A DNA stretch of 64,000 nucleotides from Paenibacillus sp. FSL W8-0186. Its GTDB lineage: Bacteria; Bacillota; Bacilli; Paenibacillales; Paenibacillaceae. Position numbers and translations under genes: made by a program. The notes under the pieces were generated by a model. That model did not search any database. It saw only the letters and a list, made by a program, of their open reading frames with translations, and was not told the origin of the DNA. The stretch covers positions 1,722,001 through 1,786,000 of the forward strand of contig NZ_CP150207.1 of NCBI RefSeq assembly GCF_037969765.1, in the 5' to 3' direction. Positions 17,358 through 24,840 of the stretch are shown in pieces (positions within the stretch are counted from its first letter, which is position 1; each line of letters begins with the position of its first letter).

Positions 17358-17993
17358 TTACTTCCAGGTCGTTACCGCCTCAACTGGCAGACGGTAGGAG
17401 GGACGGCCTTCAGTGGCTGCCTTGCCGATGGAAATTAGCATGATAGGAACATAGCGCTCTTTCTCTAGACCAAAGGCTTCGGCAATCCGCTGTTTATCAT
17501 ATCCGCCGATCGGATTCGTGTCGTAGCCATGGGCACGAGCAACGAGCATCAGCTGCATCGATACGAGACTGGCATCAATCAGCACAATGTCCCGCATATT
17601 CTGTTCGGGCAAATTTTCATACATCGGCTTGAAGGAAGCGACCAGCTTCTCTTTCACATCCTCGGGCATATAGCCAAGCTCTACCGATTTTCCATAGATC
17701 TCATCGGCATTTTCAATGCACTTCATGTCGCCGAATACGGCGATCACAGCTGCTGAGGTGTTGACCTGATTCGTATTGTACATCGCTAGTTCAGCCAACT
17801 TCGCTTTGCCCTCTGGCGTATCGATGACAACGAAGCGCCAAGGCTGCATATTGATCGAGGAAGGAGCGGTGGTCGCTTCCGCCAGAATCTCGGTCATCTC
17901 CTCGCGGCTGATTTTTACGGCAGGGTCATAGTTTTTTACAGAACGGCGTCCGAGGACGATTTCTTTAAAATCTTTAGCAGTAATTGTACTCAT
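17358..17993 (-). CDS. Nitroreductase family protein
   Basis: A 211-residue FMN-dependent NAD(P)H oxidoreductase. Family marks are the N-terminal RRSVKNYDP, the flavin-binding APSSINMQPWRFVVI, and the C-terminal GYDTNPIGGYD and YVPIMLISIGKA. It resembles the YdgI/YodC group. It sits between marR (20 bases upstream) and the NAD(P)-binding gene, an arrangement like the quinone/electrophile-responsive MarR operons of Bacillus. A role in detoxifying quinones or nitro compounds is therefore plausible. The start follows TAGGAGAG. Confidence 0.92.
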   Translation of the reverse strand: MSTITAKDFKEIVLGRRSVKNYDPAVKISREEMTEILAEATTAPSSINMQPWRFVVIDTPEGKAKLAELAMYNTNQVNTSAAVIAVFGDMKCIENADEIYGKSVELGYMPEDVKEKLVASFKPMYENLPEQNMRDIVLIDASLVSMQLMLVARAHGYDTNPIGGYDKQRIAEAFGLEKERYVPIMLISIGKAATEGRPSYRLPVEAVTTWK

Positions 17994-18013
17994 ATAATTT
18001 CTCTCCTATCTCT

Positions 18014-18442
18014 TTAATATTTACTGATATTGCTTTGAATCCGCGTCAACATGCCGGTTAATGCACGGAGCTCCTCCGGGCTGAACCCCTGCAGCATTTG
18101 ATCGACAAAACAACGCTTTTCCGCGCTGCAGCCTAGAATTTGCTCCCGGCCTTCACTGGTCAGGCTGACAAAGGTCTCCCGATGGTCGGAAGGGTTTCTC
18201 CGTCTGGCCACCATTCCCTGGGACTCTAGCTGCTTCAAATGACGGGTGATAGCCGCATTGTCGATGTTGACCGATTTCTGCAGGGTGGACTGCGTCATCT
18301 CGTCCGTCTGAAACAATTGATGCAGCAGCTCATATCGAGACAAGCTCATATTGGTGTTGCGCTCAAACTTTGGGCCAAACTGATTGCAAAGCTCTCTTAG
18401 CAGAAACAAAACCCGTTCTTGATCTGAAACGGAGCAACTCAT
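18014..18442 (-). CDS. MarR family transcriptional regulator
   Basis: A 142-residue winged-helix protein. MTQSTLQKSVNIDNAAITRH is the HTH, LKQLESQGMVARRRNPSDHR the wing, and EGREQILG leads into the dimerisation helix. Three cysteines are present (near residues 3, 19 and 104), so thiol-based sensing is possible but not shown. It is the first gene of an operon with a nitroreductase and an NAD(P)-binding protein. A nested palindrome 64 bases upstream is a likely autoregulatory operator. AGGAGG lies 7 bases before ATG 18442. Confidence 0.92.
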   Translation of the reverse strand: MSCSVSDQERVLFLLRELCNQFGPKFERNTNMSLSRYELLHQLFQTDEMTQSTLQKSVNIDNAAITRHLKQLESQGMVARRRNPSDHRETFVSLTSEGREQILGCSAEKRCFVDQMLQGFSPEELRALTGMLTRIQSNISKY

Positions 18443-18505
18443 TTAATGACCTCCTAGGTGCTATAACCCACGGTCCTGCCTTGATGTTGGATATACATGC
18501 TGAAT

Positions 18506-18540
18506 TTCATTGAGGGGTCAATGATTGACCCCTCAATGAA
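18506..18540 (-). promoter_or_regulatory. 35-bp perfect palindrome: nested double MarR-type operator
   Basis: TTCATTGAGGGGTCAAT (18506-18522), one G, then its exact reverse complement (18524-18540). Each arm contains an imperfect dyad of its own (ATTGA-N4-TCAAT), giving two dimer-size sites 15 bp apart. It lies upstream of the marR operon and has no T-run, which argues against a terminator. Confidence 0.7.
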
Positions 18541-18576
18541 TGTATTACAAAACAGCAAGAAATGCAATAGGATTTT

Positions 18577-18790
18577 TTAGCGGATGATCCCTAATGCCCT
18601 ACCGTAAATCAAAAGCTCTTTGTAAGGGTCGCCAACCAAGCCAAGAACCTGAGCGAATGCCGGTTCTGTCTTCATGCCTTGTTCTTTTAAGCGGATGACT
18701 GCTGCTCTGTAGTGAGGATTTGCAGTGAGAAGATGGTGTTCCACAATTATATGAAGATTACCTCCTTGCTTGAGATGAATGGAATGACAA
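18577..18790 (-). pseudogene. DUF4269-like gene remnant (C-terminal part)
   Basis: A minus-strand frame without a start, bounded upstream by an in-frame stop, encodes HIIVEHHLLTANPHYRAAVI, then RLKEQGMKTEPAFAQVLGL and GDPYKELLIYG, ending at 18577. The KTEPAFA..LGL.GDPY block is characteristic of DUF4269 proteins as I recall them. The N-terminal two thirds are missing. The upstream end is overlapped by the leader of the VOC gene. Confidence 0.5.
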
Positions 18791-18870
18791 TTCTATTGGC
18801 AAACCTAAAGGATACTTGTCGGCAAATCTTGAATTTGTCCTACAGCCTACCAAAAGGAGTGAGAGCATCG

Positions 18871-19251
18871 ATGATTAGCAAAGTCGGTCAAATTATGCTT
18901 TATGTAAACAACCAGGATGAAGCCGTGCGTTTCTGGACAGAAGCACTGGGCTTTCATGTCATTTCGGAAGAGAATAACGGCCAGGGGATGAGATGGATTG
19001 AAATTGCCCCAGCCCAGGACGCAGATACAAGCATCATTCTGCACAATAAAGAGTTCGTTGCCAAGATGTCACCGGGCCTGAATCTGGGTGCGCCGTCCTT
19101 AATGTTCTTCACGGTGAATCTCGATGAATTGCACAAAGACTTGATTAGTAAAAATATCAAGGTCGGAGAGATCGTAAATATGCCTAGCGGCCGAGTGTTC
19201 AATTTTGCGGATGATGAAGACAATTACTTTGCTGTCATGGAGAAAAGCTAG
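18871..19251 (+). CDS. VOC (glyoxalase/bleomycin resistance) family protein
   Basis: A 126-residue protein with two beta-alpha-beta-beta-beta units. It begins ISKVGQIMLYVNNQDEAVRF with WTEALGFHVI, and has a C-terminal GRVFNFADDEDNYFAVME carrying the metal-ligand glutamate. ATG 18871 behind AAAAGGAG is taken as the start. Upstream in-frame codons reach 18712 but run antisense to the DUF4269 remnant. The substrate is unknown. Confidence 0.87.
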   Translation: MISKVGQIMLYVNNQDEAVRFWTEALGFHVISEENNGQGMRWIEIAPAQDADTSIILHNKEFVAKMSPGLNLGAPSLMFFTVNLDELHKDLISKNIKVGEIVNMPSGRVFNFADDEDNYFAVMEKS

Positions 19252-19338
19252 TGATCTGCTATAGATGAATTGAAGTATACGGTGGGTGTCCATACGGCAG
19301 CGGCTTACAGTAAAGGAAGTGATCCGCCGCCTCATGCT

Positions 19339-19911
19339 TCAAAGTGGCGAATTGTAATATGGGTAATGCATCTGCTCTTGAATTTCCCGGGCAATCTCTT
19401 TGCCCGTAAGCGATTCCACTAAGTATAACCCCAAGTCGATGGAAGCCGATACTCCGCCGCCTGTAAATATGTTTCCGTCCCTGATAAAACGTCCCTTCAC
19501 GACTTCAGAGCAGTAAGGAGCCAACAGCTCGTAAGCGGAGGGATTGGTAGTTGCTCTTTTGCCTTCCAGAAACCCTGCTGCCCCTAAAATCAAAGCCCCC
19601 GTACAAACAGACACTTTATATTCTACCTCTCTTGCGGTTTGAATCCATGAAATAAATGCGGAGTCATACCTAAGCTGCCTTGTGGAAAAGCCTCCAGGGA
19701 TAAAGATGAGATCATACTCCGACAGGTCTGGGGATACATGTTCAATTTTGAGGGTTAATCCCCGGTCATCTTTGATTTCTTCTTTATTGGAACAAAAGTC
19801 CCACTGTACATGATCCATGGCGTTTAGAATTCTCATTCGGGTTACAGCATCAAAAAAGCCAACCAAATCAAGCGTAGTCATCTGGTCAAATAAAATGAAA
19901 GCCATTTTCAT
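19339..19911 (-). CDS. DJ-1/PfpI family protein
   Basis: A 190-residue class I glutamine-amidotransferase-like protein. YDLIFIPGGFSTRQLR and VSVCTGALILGAAGFLEGK show the nucleophile elbow, with the catalytic cysteine in VCTGA. GRFIRDGNIFTGGGVSASID follows. It resembles isonitrile hydratase/PfpI-like stand-alone proteins without an AraC domain. A glyoxalase, hydratase or stress role cannot be separated from sequence. The start ATG 19911 lies behind AGGTGT. Confidence 0.88.
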   Translation of the reverse strand: MKMAFILFDQMTTLDLVGFFDAVTRMRILNAMDHVQWDFCSNKEEIKDDRGLTLKIEHVSPDLSEYDLIFIPGGFSTRQLRYDSAFISWIQTAREVEYKVSVCTGALILGAAGFLEGKRATTNPSAYELLAPYCSEVVKGRFIRDGNIFTGGGVSASIDLGLYLVESLTGKEIAREIQEQMHYPYYNSPL

Positions 19912-20201
19912 TAATCAACACCTGACCTTTCTCATGAAATAAAAAAAGCATCTGGTCACTAAACCAAACACTTTGCCCAGGCGTACGGCTAATATGAACA
20001 TATGTGCTTCCTCGTGGTCCTCCACGTTTACGCCAGTTACACATACATTTGAATCTACTATGTTTATATCAAATACACCTGATTTTTACAATTGCTTTTT
20101 TGGCTTGTCGAAGAGACTATCTCCGAAGATTTGCAAAAATACACCATCGCCTAATGATTTGAATATGTTAAGTCAGAATACTGTGGAAGGGTGGTTGGAA
20201 C
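19912..20201. other. Intergenic region between the DJ-1 and ferritin-like genes
   Basis: An AT-rich 290-base stretch between two divergent genes. An open frame at 19973-20254 exists but has no ribosome binding site and unconvincing composition. No clear promoter or repeat was recognised. Confidence 0.35.
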
Positions 20202-20636
20202 ATGTATTACACGAATTATTACCGAAAGGATACCGGACTAGTTGCAGACATTGAACGGGCAATTAACGGAGAATACTCCGCTATTGCATGTTATGAGCAG
20301 CTGGCAGGGATGGCTCCGAATGCGGAGGAACGAAACAAAATTCTGGAGATCCGTAATGATGAGATTAGGCATTTTCAAACCTTCTCCCAGATCTATACTT
20401 CGTTAACGGGCAGGCAGCCTGTTCCGCACATCACTGAAAAATGCCCCTCAGAATATGCAGCCGGACTCCACTTTGCATTCAAAGACGAACAAGAAACGGT
20501 AGATTTTTATTTGGATGTCGCCGATAAAGCTGCTGACCCCTATATTAAAGAGCGTTTCAAGCGCGCATCCGCCGATGAACAAAATCATGCGGTGTGGTTT
20601 CTTTACTTCATTACATCGGGACATAGTCCGCGTTGA
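20202..20636 (+). CDS. Ferritin-like domain protein (rubrerythrin-type four-helix bundle)
   Basis: A 144-residue helical protein with two EXXH-type elements placed as in ferritin-like di-iron proteins: INGEYSAIACYEQL with EIRNDEIRHFQTF, and KDEQETVDFYLDVA with ASADEQNHAVWF. It probably binds two metals and acts as an oxidase or peroxide scavenger, or in spore-associated iron handling. No rubredoxin domain is present. ATG 20202 follows GGAAGGGTGG. The terminator overlaps the stop. Confidence 0.82.
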   Translation: MYYTNYYRKDTGLVADIERAINGEYSAIACYEQLAGMAPNAEERNKILEIRNDEIRHFQTFSQIYTSLTGRQPVPHITEKCPSEYAAGLHFAFKDEQETVDFYLDVADKAADPYIKERFKRASADEQNHAVWFLYFITSGHSPR

Positions 20637-20656
20637 TACGACGCGGTCTTTTTTTT
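20628..20656 (+). terminator. Terminator of the ferritin-like gene
   Basis: CCGCGT (20628-20633) pairs with ACGCGG (20641-20646) and is followed by a run of eight Ts. The TGA stop is in the loop. Confidence 0.8.
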
Positions 20657-20750
20657 GTGGGTATCAAAGTTAACCGGCTCAAATGATTGTCCAATCAATC
20701 TCTCTATCTCTTACATATCTTGAAGTATCAAAGAAAAGGAGTTGATATTT

Positions 20751-21176
20751 TTGGTACGCATACTTGATAAAGCAGCCGTACAGCCGCGTCGCCGCTTCAA
20801 CCCGGCTAAATCATTCACAATTCAGCGTTCCCCCGCAAAATCTGGCATTGCAGCGATCCCAATACGAATTCCAGTGAAATCTCAACCGAATCGGGTAGAT
20901 TTGGTAGTATCCGTTGGTGTAAGGGGAGTTAAAGGCGTTGGGCAAATTCGCTTTAGAATTTTCCGTGATGGAAAAGAAATTTACAACACACAGCAAGGCA
21001 TCGAATCTGCGGGCTCAGAACAAAATTATGTAGTTACCTTCCAGGCTGAGGATAGAAATGTAAAAGCAGGTACCCATGGCTACACAGTTACAGCAGAAAA
21101 CGTTGCTGCAAAAACAAGAGTGGATGTGGTAGGACCTATATCGTTTAGCGGGTTAGCTGTTAAAACCAGGAACTAA
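20751..21176 (+). CDS. Exosporium/spore-surface-type protein (ExsC-like)
   Basis: A 141-residue basic protein beginning VRILDKAAVQPRRRFNPAKS. A C-terminal beta-sandwich-like part follows: VDLVVSVGVRGVKGVGQIRF, FRDGKEIYNTQQGIE, GTHGYTVTAENVAAKTRVDV. Proteins with this layout are annotated as exosporium protein C in Paenibacillus and Brevibacillus; I rely on memory for that. The start is TTG 20751, nine bases after AAAGGAG; the TTG at 20742 abuts that site. CATATC upstream could belong to a mother-cell sigma promoter, but this is weak. Confidence 0.65.
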   Translation: MVRILDKAAVQPRRRFNPAKSFTIQRSPAKSGIAAIPIRIPVKSQPNRVDLVVSVGVRGVKGVGQIRFRIFRDGKEIYNTQQGIESAGSEQNYVVTFQAEDRNVKAGTHGYTVTAENVAAKTRVDVVGPISFSGLAVKTRN

Positions 21177-21340
21177 CGGTGGTAGTTCTTGTTTTCAACA
21201 TAAAGCGACTGGCTTTGAACAGTCACCTTATCCTTAAGGGCATAATACAAGCGAGGGGCAATAGTCCCTCGCTTCGTCAATACATCTCCGATTAACGTTC
21301 CATTCCTTGGCATTGTCGCGTGTTCTGCTTGGTGCAGCAT
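21173..21340 (-). CDS. Possible small basic protein, divergent from zinT
   Basis: A 55-codon minus-strand frame (ATG 21340; second ATG 21313) has protein-like composition. It ends with LTKRGTIAPRLYYALKDKV, then TVQSQSLYVENKNYHR. Its stop overlaps the stop of the exosporium-type gene by two bases. A Zur-box-like sequence lies six bases upstream of the first ATG. No good ribosome binding site is visible, which is the main doubt. A related stretch occurs at the end of rlmD (26399-26433), so it could also be a relic. Confidence 0.4.
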   Translation of the reverse strand: MLHQAEHATMPRNGTLIGDVLTKRGTIAPRLYYALKDKVTVQSQSLYVENKNYHR

Positions 21341-21345
21341 ATTAA

Positions 21346-21360
21346 TCGTAATGATTACAT
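21346..21360. promoter_or_regulatory. Zur-box-like site 1
   Basis: TCGTAATGATTACAT matches the Bacillus Zur consensus TCGTAATNATTACGA at 13 of 15 positions. It lies upstream of the zinT promoter and next to the possible divergent small gene. Confidence 0.65.
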
Positions 21361-21366
21361 TTTATA

Positions 21367-21395
21367 TTGACATAAAATTCAAAACATAGTATATT
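21367..21395 (+). promoter_or_regulatory. Sigma-A promoter of the zinT lipoprotein gene
   Basis: TTGACA (21367-21372), 17-bp spacer, TATATT (21390-21395). It is flanked on both sides by Zur-box-like sites. Confidence 0.75.
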
Positions 21396-21409
21396 CGCTA
21401 TTGCGTAAA

Positions 21410-21424
21410 TAGTAATAATTACGA
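21410..21424. promoter_or_regulatory. Zur-box-like site 2
   Basis: TAGTAATAATTACGA matches TCGTAATNATTACGA at 14 of 15 positions and is part of a longer AAAT...ATTT palindrome. It covers the start region just downstream of the -10 box, where repressor binding would block transcription. Confidence 0.75.
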
Positions 21425-21457
21425 TTTACACAAAACGAGAAAAGGAGAGATTATTTT

Positions 21458-22204
21458 ATGAAATTTGGATTTATCAAATCTATAGCTGTGTTCTTCTTAG
21501 TAGTTGCGCTGCTTACTGCTTGTCAAGAAACAGGTGCTCTAATCGAAGAGGCTTCTACATCTTCTGAGTTAGTAGAAGGTACCCGTCAAAATCACAATAG
21601 CCTTGGTCATAACCATGAACACAACCACGACCATAATCATCATCATCATGACGATGAGAAGCTAAAAGAAATATATGCAGGAAAATTTGAAGACAAGGAA
21701 ATTAGTGACCGGGAACTGTCCGACTGGGAAGGGGATTGGCAATCGGTATATCCATACTTGCTGGATGGGAGCTTAGATGCGGTCTTACATAAAAAAGTTG
21801 AAACAAACCAAGATAAATCCTTTGAAGAATATAAGGAATATTATTCAATTGGGTATGAGACAGATGTTGAACGCATCGTCATTCAGGACAACATGATAAC
21901 CTTTTATAAAAATGGAGAAGGAAAAACCGGAGAATATAAATATCATGGATATGAAATATTGACATATGATTCCGGAAACAGAGGCGTTCGCTATTTATTT
22001 GACCTTGCCGGGGAAGCAGACGGCTTGCCGGCGCATGTCCAATTCAGCGATCATAGCATTTATCCGACAAAGGCAGAGCATTATCATATGTATTTCGGGG
22101 ATGCGGACCATGAGACGCTGTTGAAGCAGTTATCAAATTGGCCGACCTACTATCGGTCAAATTTAAGCGGAGAGGAGATCGCGAATGAAATGATTGCGCA
22201 TTAA
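21458..22204 (+). CDS. zinT: ZinT-domain zinc-binding lipoprotein
   Basis: A 248-residue lipoprotein. The signal peptide ends in a lipobox with Cys22 (LLTAC). A histidine-rich stretch (about 45-64; HNHEHNHDHNHHHH) resembles the zinc loops of AdcA/ZnuA. The ZinT/YodA domain follows, with LSDWEGDWQSVYPYLLDG, YKYHGYEILTYDSGNRGVRY, and the metal-ligand histidines in PAHVQFSDHSI and AEHYHMYFGD. It should capture zinc at the cell surface for an ABC importer; in Streptococcus the ZinT domain is fused to AdcA. Two Zur-like boxes imply zinc repression. No importer genes are adjacent. Confidence 0.92.
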   Translation: MKFGFIKSIAVFFLVVALLTACQETGALIEEASTSSELVEGTRQNHNSLGHNHEHNHDHNHHHHDDEKLKEIYAGKFEDKEISDRELSDWEGDWQSVYPYLLDGSLDAVLHKKVETNQDKSFEEYKEYYSIGYETDVERIVIQDNMITFYKNGEGKTGEYKYHGYEILTYDSGNRGVRYLFDLAGEADGLPAHVQFSDHSIYPTKAEHYHMYFGDADHETLLKQLSNWPTYYRSNLSGEEIANEMIAH

Positions 22205-22230
22205 ACCAGCGGGCTGCGCGAGGATGGAAA

Positions 22231-22250
22231 GGCGGGCGTGATCACCCGCC
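22231..22250 (+). terminator. Hairpin downstream of zinT
   Basis: GGCGGG (22231-22236) and CCCGCC (22245-22250) form a GC stem. The following CCGATGTTTTC gives only a weak T-run, so efficiency is uncertain. Confidence 0.45.
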
Positions 22251-22428
22251 CCGATGTTTTCATATTCAGTTTTTCCAAGGTTTCTGCCGCGCCGGTAGGT
22301 GTTGTCTTGTTAGAATATGTCATTTATTATAGAATTTATAGCATCGCTGAGTGAGGAGTTAGAAGAAAGAGTGCGATCGAAGAATGTGCTGGTCGTTATA
22401 TTTCTATAAAATAAGCGGGTGAAACATA

Positions 22429-22779
22429 TTGACGGAGTCTCTAGAAGAAAAGGTGCAACGTCTGGAATTATATGTGAGCTTATTACGCCAAATTACTCTT
22501 GAGCCAGAACAATATCGTCTCTGGGATTGGATAATTGCAAATGGCTTAAATGAGAAGCAATTTAATGAAATAAAAAATGTACTAAAAAAATATGTAATGT
22601 CTCTAAAGGAAGAAACTAATATACCCACCTTCGATGATATTTCTACAGAATTAATTCAGGTTTTATCCCCTAACGAGTACATTGCTAACCCTAGGGGAGT
22701 AATTCAGTTATTAAGAAATGCAGTTAAAATGCCACCATACCAGTCATTGCAGTACTACCTTAACCATACCCAGGAATAA
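22429..22779 (+). CDS. Small DUF1878-like protein
   Basis: A 116-residue soluble helical protein starting at TTG 22429 behind a GGGTGA site. It begins TESLEEKVQRLELYVSLLRQ and contains LWDWIIANGLNEKQFNEIKN and PTFDDISTELIQVL. The layout resembles B. subtilis YhaI (DUF1878), but the match is loose. Function unknown. A terminator follows about 35 bases after the stop. Confidence 0.6.
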   Translation: MTESLEEKVQRLELYVSLLRQITLEPEQYRLWDWIIANGLNEKQFNEIKNVLKKYVMSLKEETNIPTFDDISTELIQVLSPNEYIANPRGVIQLLRNAVKMPPYQSLQYYLNHTQE

Positions 22780-22814
22780 TAGTTTTTGACTATTTAAAGA
22801 CCTTTATGAAACAA

Positions 22815-22838
22815 GGCTGCTTTAAAAAGCAGCCTTTC
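22815..22838 (+). terminator. Terminator downstream of the DUF1878-like gene
   Basis: GGCTGCTT (22815-22822) pairs with AAGCAGCC (22827-22834), followed by TTTC. Confidence 0.6.
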
Positions 22839-22917
22839 AATATGAATAAATGAGCCATATGGAAAAAATAAACCGTTCTCCATTTTGGAACATACCGCTT
22901 CAGTGTCTGTTCAAGAT

Positions 22918-23499
22918 TTACACCCTTAGCGAGCCGCGGAATCCCCTTGCGGCATAGTAGGATTCTGCTCCATTATGGTATATAAAGACCGTGTCGTAGC
23001 GACGATCGCCGAAGAGGGCTCCCCCGAGCTTTCTAATGCTGGCAGGTGTTATTATCCAGCTTGATGTTTTCAAATCAAAATTTCCAAGCTTCTGCAGCTC
23101 CCGGTATTGTTCTTCCGTCAACAGCTCAATACCCATGGCAGCTGCCATCCCTACTGCGCTATTTTCTGGTTTGTGTTGTTTCCTTGACTCCAGCGCCTCA
23201 TGGTCATAGCAGACACTTCGGCGGCCCTTTGGACTTTCCGCGGAACAATCATAAAAAATGTATTCGCCCGTCTTATTGTCAAAACCGACGACATCCGGTT
23301 CGCCCCCGGTATATTCCATCTCGTGGAGCGACCACAGTTTTTCTATATTAGCCTCCAGCTTTGCTTGTACATTAGCCCATTCTAGACCTGTATGGCGGTC
23401 TATGTTTTTGTCAAAACGGGCTTTCAATGTGTTGAGTAATTCTTCACGTTGCTCTGGTGATAGCTCTTTTTTATTGCTGATTTCACTGTTTTTTGTCAT
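22918..23499 (-). CDS. DUF4256 domain protein
   Basis: A 193-residue soluble protein starting at ATG 23499 behind AAAAGGAG. Nearly the whole length matches the DUF4256 pattern: LEWANVQAKLEANIEKLWSL, GGEPDVVGFDNKTGEYIFYD, CSAESPKGRRSVCYDHEALE and the invariant C-terminus YYAARGFRGSLRV. The function of the family is not known. An in-frame extension to 23658 overlaps the upstream gene and is rejected. It is probably cotranscribed with the DUF1232 gene 25 bases upstream. Confidence 0.9.
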   Translation of the reverse strand: MTKNSEISNKKELSPEQREELLNTLKARFDKNIDRHTGLEWANVQAKLEANIEKLWSLHEMEYTGGEPDVVGFDNKTGEYIFYDCSAESPKGRRSVCYDHEALESRKQHKPENSAVGMAAAMGIELLTEEQYRELQKLGNFDLKTSSWIITPASIRKLGGALFGDRRYDTVFIYHNGAESYYAARGFRGSLRV

Positions 23500-23524
23500 G
23501 TTCGTTTCTCCTTTTCTGTTTTGT

Positions 23525-23938
23525 CTAACTGAACTTATTATAGACATATGATGCAATCCAAAACGCAAGCAGCACCCAAACAAGGATGAACAAAGTAGCT
23601 GTAAACCAATTCTTGGGCTTACCTTGAATTTTCTGTGCCTTAATTTTGTTCTCTTCAATTACATCCGAAGGTATCATCTTAAGGGCTAGAACTATGCCCA
23701 GTGGGACAATGATTAAATCGTCGACATAGCCTAGAACCGGGATGAAATCGGGGATGAAGTCGATAGGACTGAACGCATAAGCCACAACACACAATGTAAA
23801 CCATTTTGCGTACCAATTTACTCTAGGATCTCTGTAAGACAGATACAGTACAATCAAATTAGACTTGAGCTGTTTTGCAATTTGTTTTAGTTTTTGTAAG
23901 ATAATAATCCCCCTTTTGCCACACACTTTTTTGTGCAT
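23525..23938 (-). CDS. DUF1232/YkvA family membrane protein
   Basis: A 137-residue protein. The DUF1232 core is unmistakable (YAFSPIDFIPDFIPVLGYVD, then DLIIVPLGIVLALKMIP), followed by a C-terminal transmembrane helix (about 113-132). The start is uncertain. ATG 23938 has no ribosome binding site. A strong AAAAGGGGG lies about 13 codons downstream, directly before ATT ATT ATC TTA CAA, so a shorter product from a non-standard start is possible. Function unknown. Confidence 0.85.
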   Translation of the reverse strand: MHKKVCGKRGIIILQKLKQIAKQLKSNLIVLYLSYRDPRVNWYAKWFTLCVVAYAFSPIDFIPDFIPVLGYVDDLIIVPLGIVLALKMIPSDVIEENKIKAQKIQGKPKNWFTATLFILVWVLLAFWIASYVYNKFS

Positions 23939-23985
23939 CTTATCAATTATTGAGGTATATAAGGAGAACTTTCTTAGCTTATTAA

Positions 23986-24180
23986 TTACTGGAGTTGCGG
24001 GTCTAGAATATTACGGTTTTCGCCACAAGGGCCTAAAGGATCAATAACTGTATCACCATTTCTCAGTACAGCATAAGCTTTGCGGATAGAATCTTTACTA
24101 TCATATCGTATACATTAAATGCCATGGTTTGCCAAGCTGTTTTTTACTTGTATCGCAATTTTTTGGTGCTTCACACACAG
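23986..24180 (-). pseudogene. VOC-family (PhnB-like) gene remnant
   Basis: Two minus-strand frames joined by one frameshift near 24100 give KNCDTSKKQLGKPWHLMYTI, then RYDSKDSIRKAYAVLRNG and DTVIDPLGPC, stopping at 23986. This matches the C-terminal half of PhnB-like VOC proteins (W..MYT..YDS....R.A...L..G..V..PLGPC). The N-terminal half is missing and the end is altered. Confidence 0.5.
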
Positions 24181-24756
24181 CCTTGTTGGATTAAGAGAAT
24201 GAAGCATTCATCATGAAGGATGATGATTAGTACATTATACTCCATAAAATCCCAGGCCGCCTTTATGCATTGACTGATATAATGAACGTTTCTCAATAGA
24301 AAAAGGCGCATATCGTAAAAACTTTACAAAACTGAATTAGGCAATAAAAAAAGAGGGGGCTTCGCCCCTCTTCTGCCAGCGATGAGGTCACCACTGTGGT
24401 CGTCGGACTGCCCTCTTTGTCACCTTTCAATTCACTCTGGAAACAGGAATTCCTACCCCTCATTCACGTCCAGATTGATCACATTCTGCTGAATCATGCG
24501 TTATCCCATAGCTCTCCTGAGAATGTATTCGATATTTCGAATATAATAAGCCAAATTACGGCTAAACGGTTGAACATATATGAAACTTCATATATAATTA
24601 CAGATTTTCTCTCTCTGAGCAAGTTTATATATGAATATTCAACTAGAATGAGCTGAACAATAGACGACTTCTGTCCAGTCCTCTTTACTACCGATATTGC
24701 TAATACTGTTCTCTATAGACTAAAGCCTAGCATTTTTAAGGTCCCAACATTCTGGA
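24181..24756. other. Intergenic decay region with one terminator-like hairpin
   Basis: No intact gene is present. At 24351-24372 AAGAGGGG pairs with CCCCTCTT and, on the minus strand, is followed by seven Ts. Just upstream of it, reading leftward, an open frame with FQSELKGDKEGSPTTTVV leads into the hairpin without a start or stop. It may be the tail of a lost gene. The plus-strand frame 24396-24656 is unconvincing. Confidence 0.35.
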
Positions 24757-24840
24757 TCATTCTTTTACGAGCAATGCCACCGCCTCCACATGTGTGGAGT
24801 GCTCAGAGATAACAAAATTTACGATGTGCCTACCTACTAA
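24757..24840 (-). pseudogene. RlmD/RumA-like methyltransferase C-terminal remnant
   Basis: The minus strand ends VNFVISEHSTHVEAVALLVKE and stops at 24757. The T-HVE-VALLVK ending is the signature C-terminus of RumA/RlmD/TrmA-type 23S rRNA uracil methyltransferases; compare SHVECTVLLKWARD at the end of the intact rlmD nearby. Only about 20 codons remain. Confidence 0.5.

Noticed and set aside
18712..18870. N-terminal extension of the VOC protein
   Set aside because: It is antisense to the DUF4269 remnant and adds no domain; ATG 18871 has a good upstream AAAAGGAG and starts the fold exactly.
19973..20254. 93-codon plus frame before the ferritin-like gene
   Set aside because: No ribosome binding site, low-complexity composition, and it overlaps the start of the supported gene.
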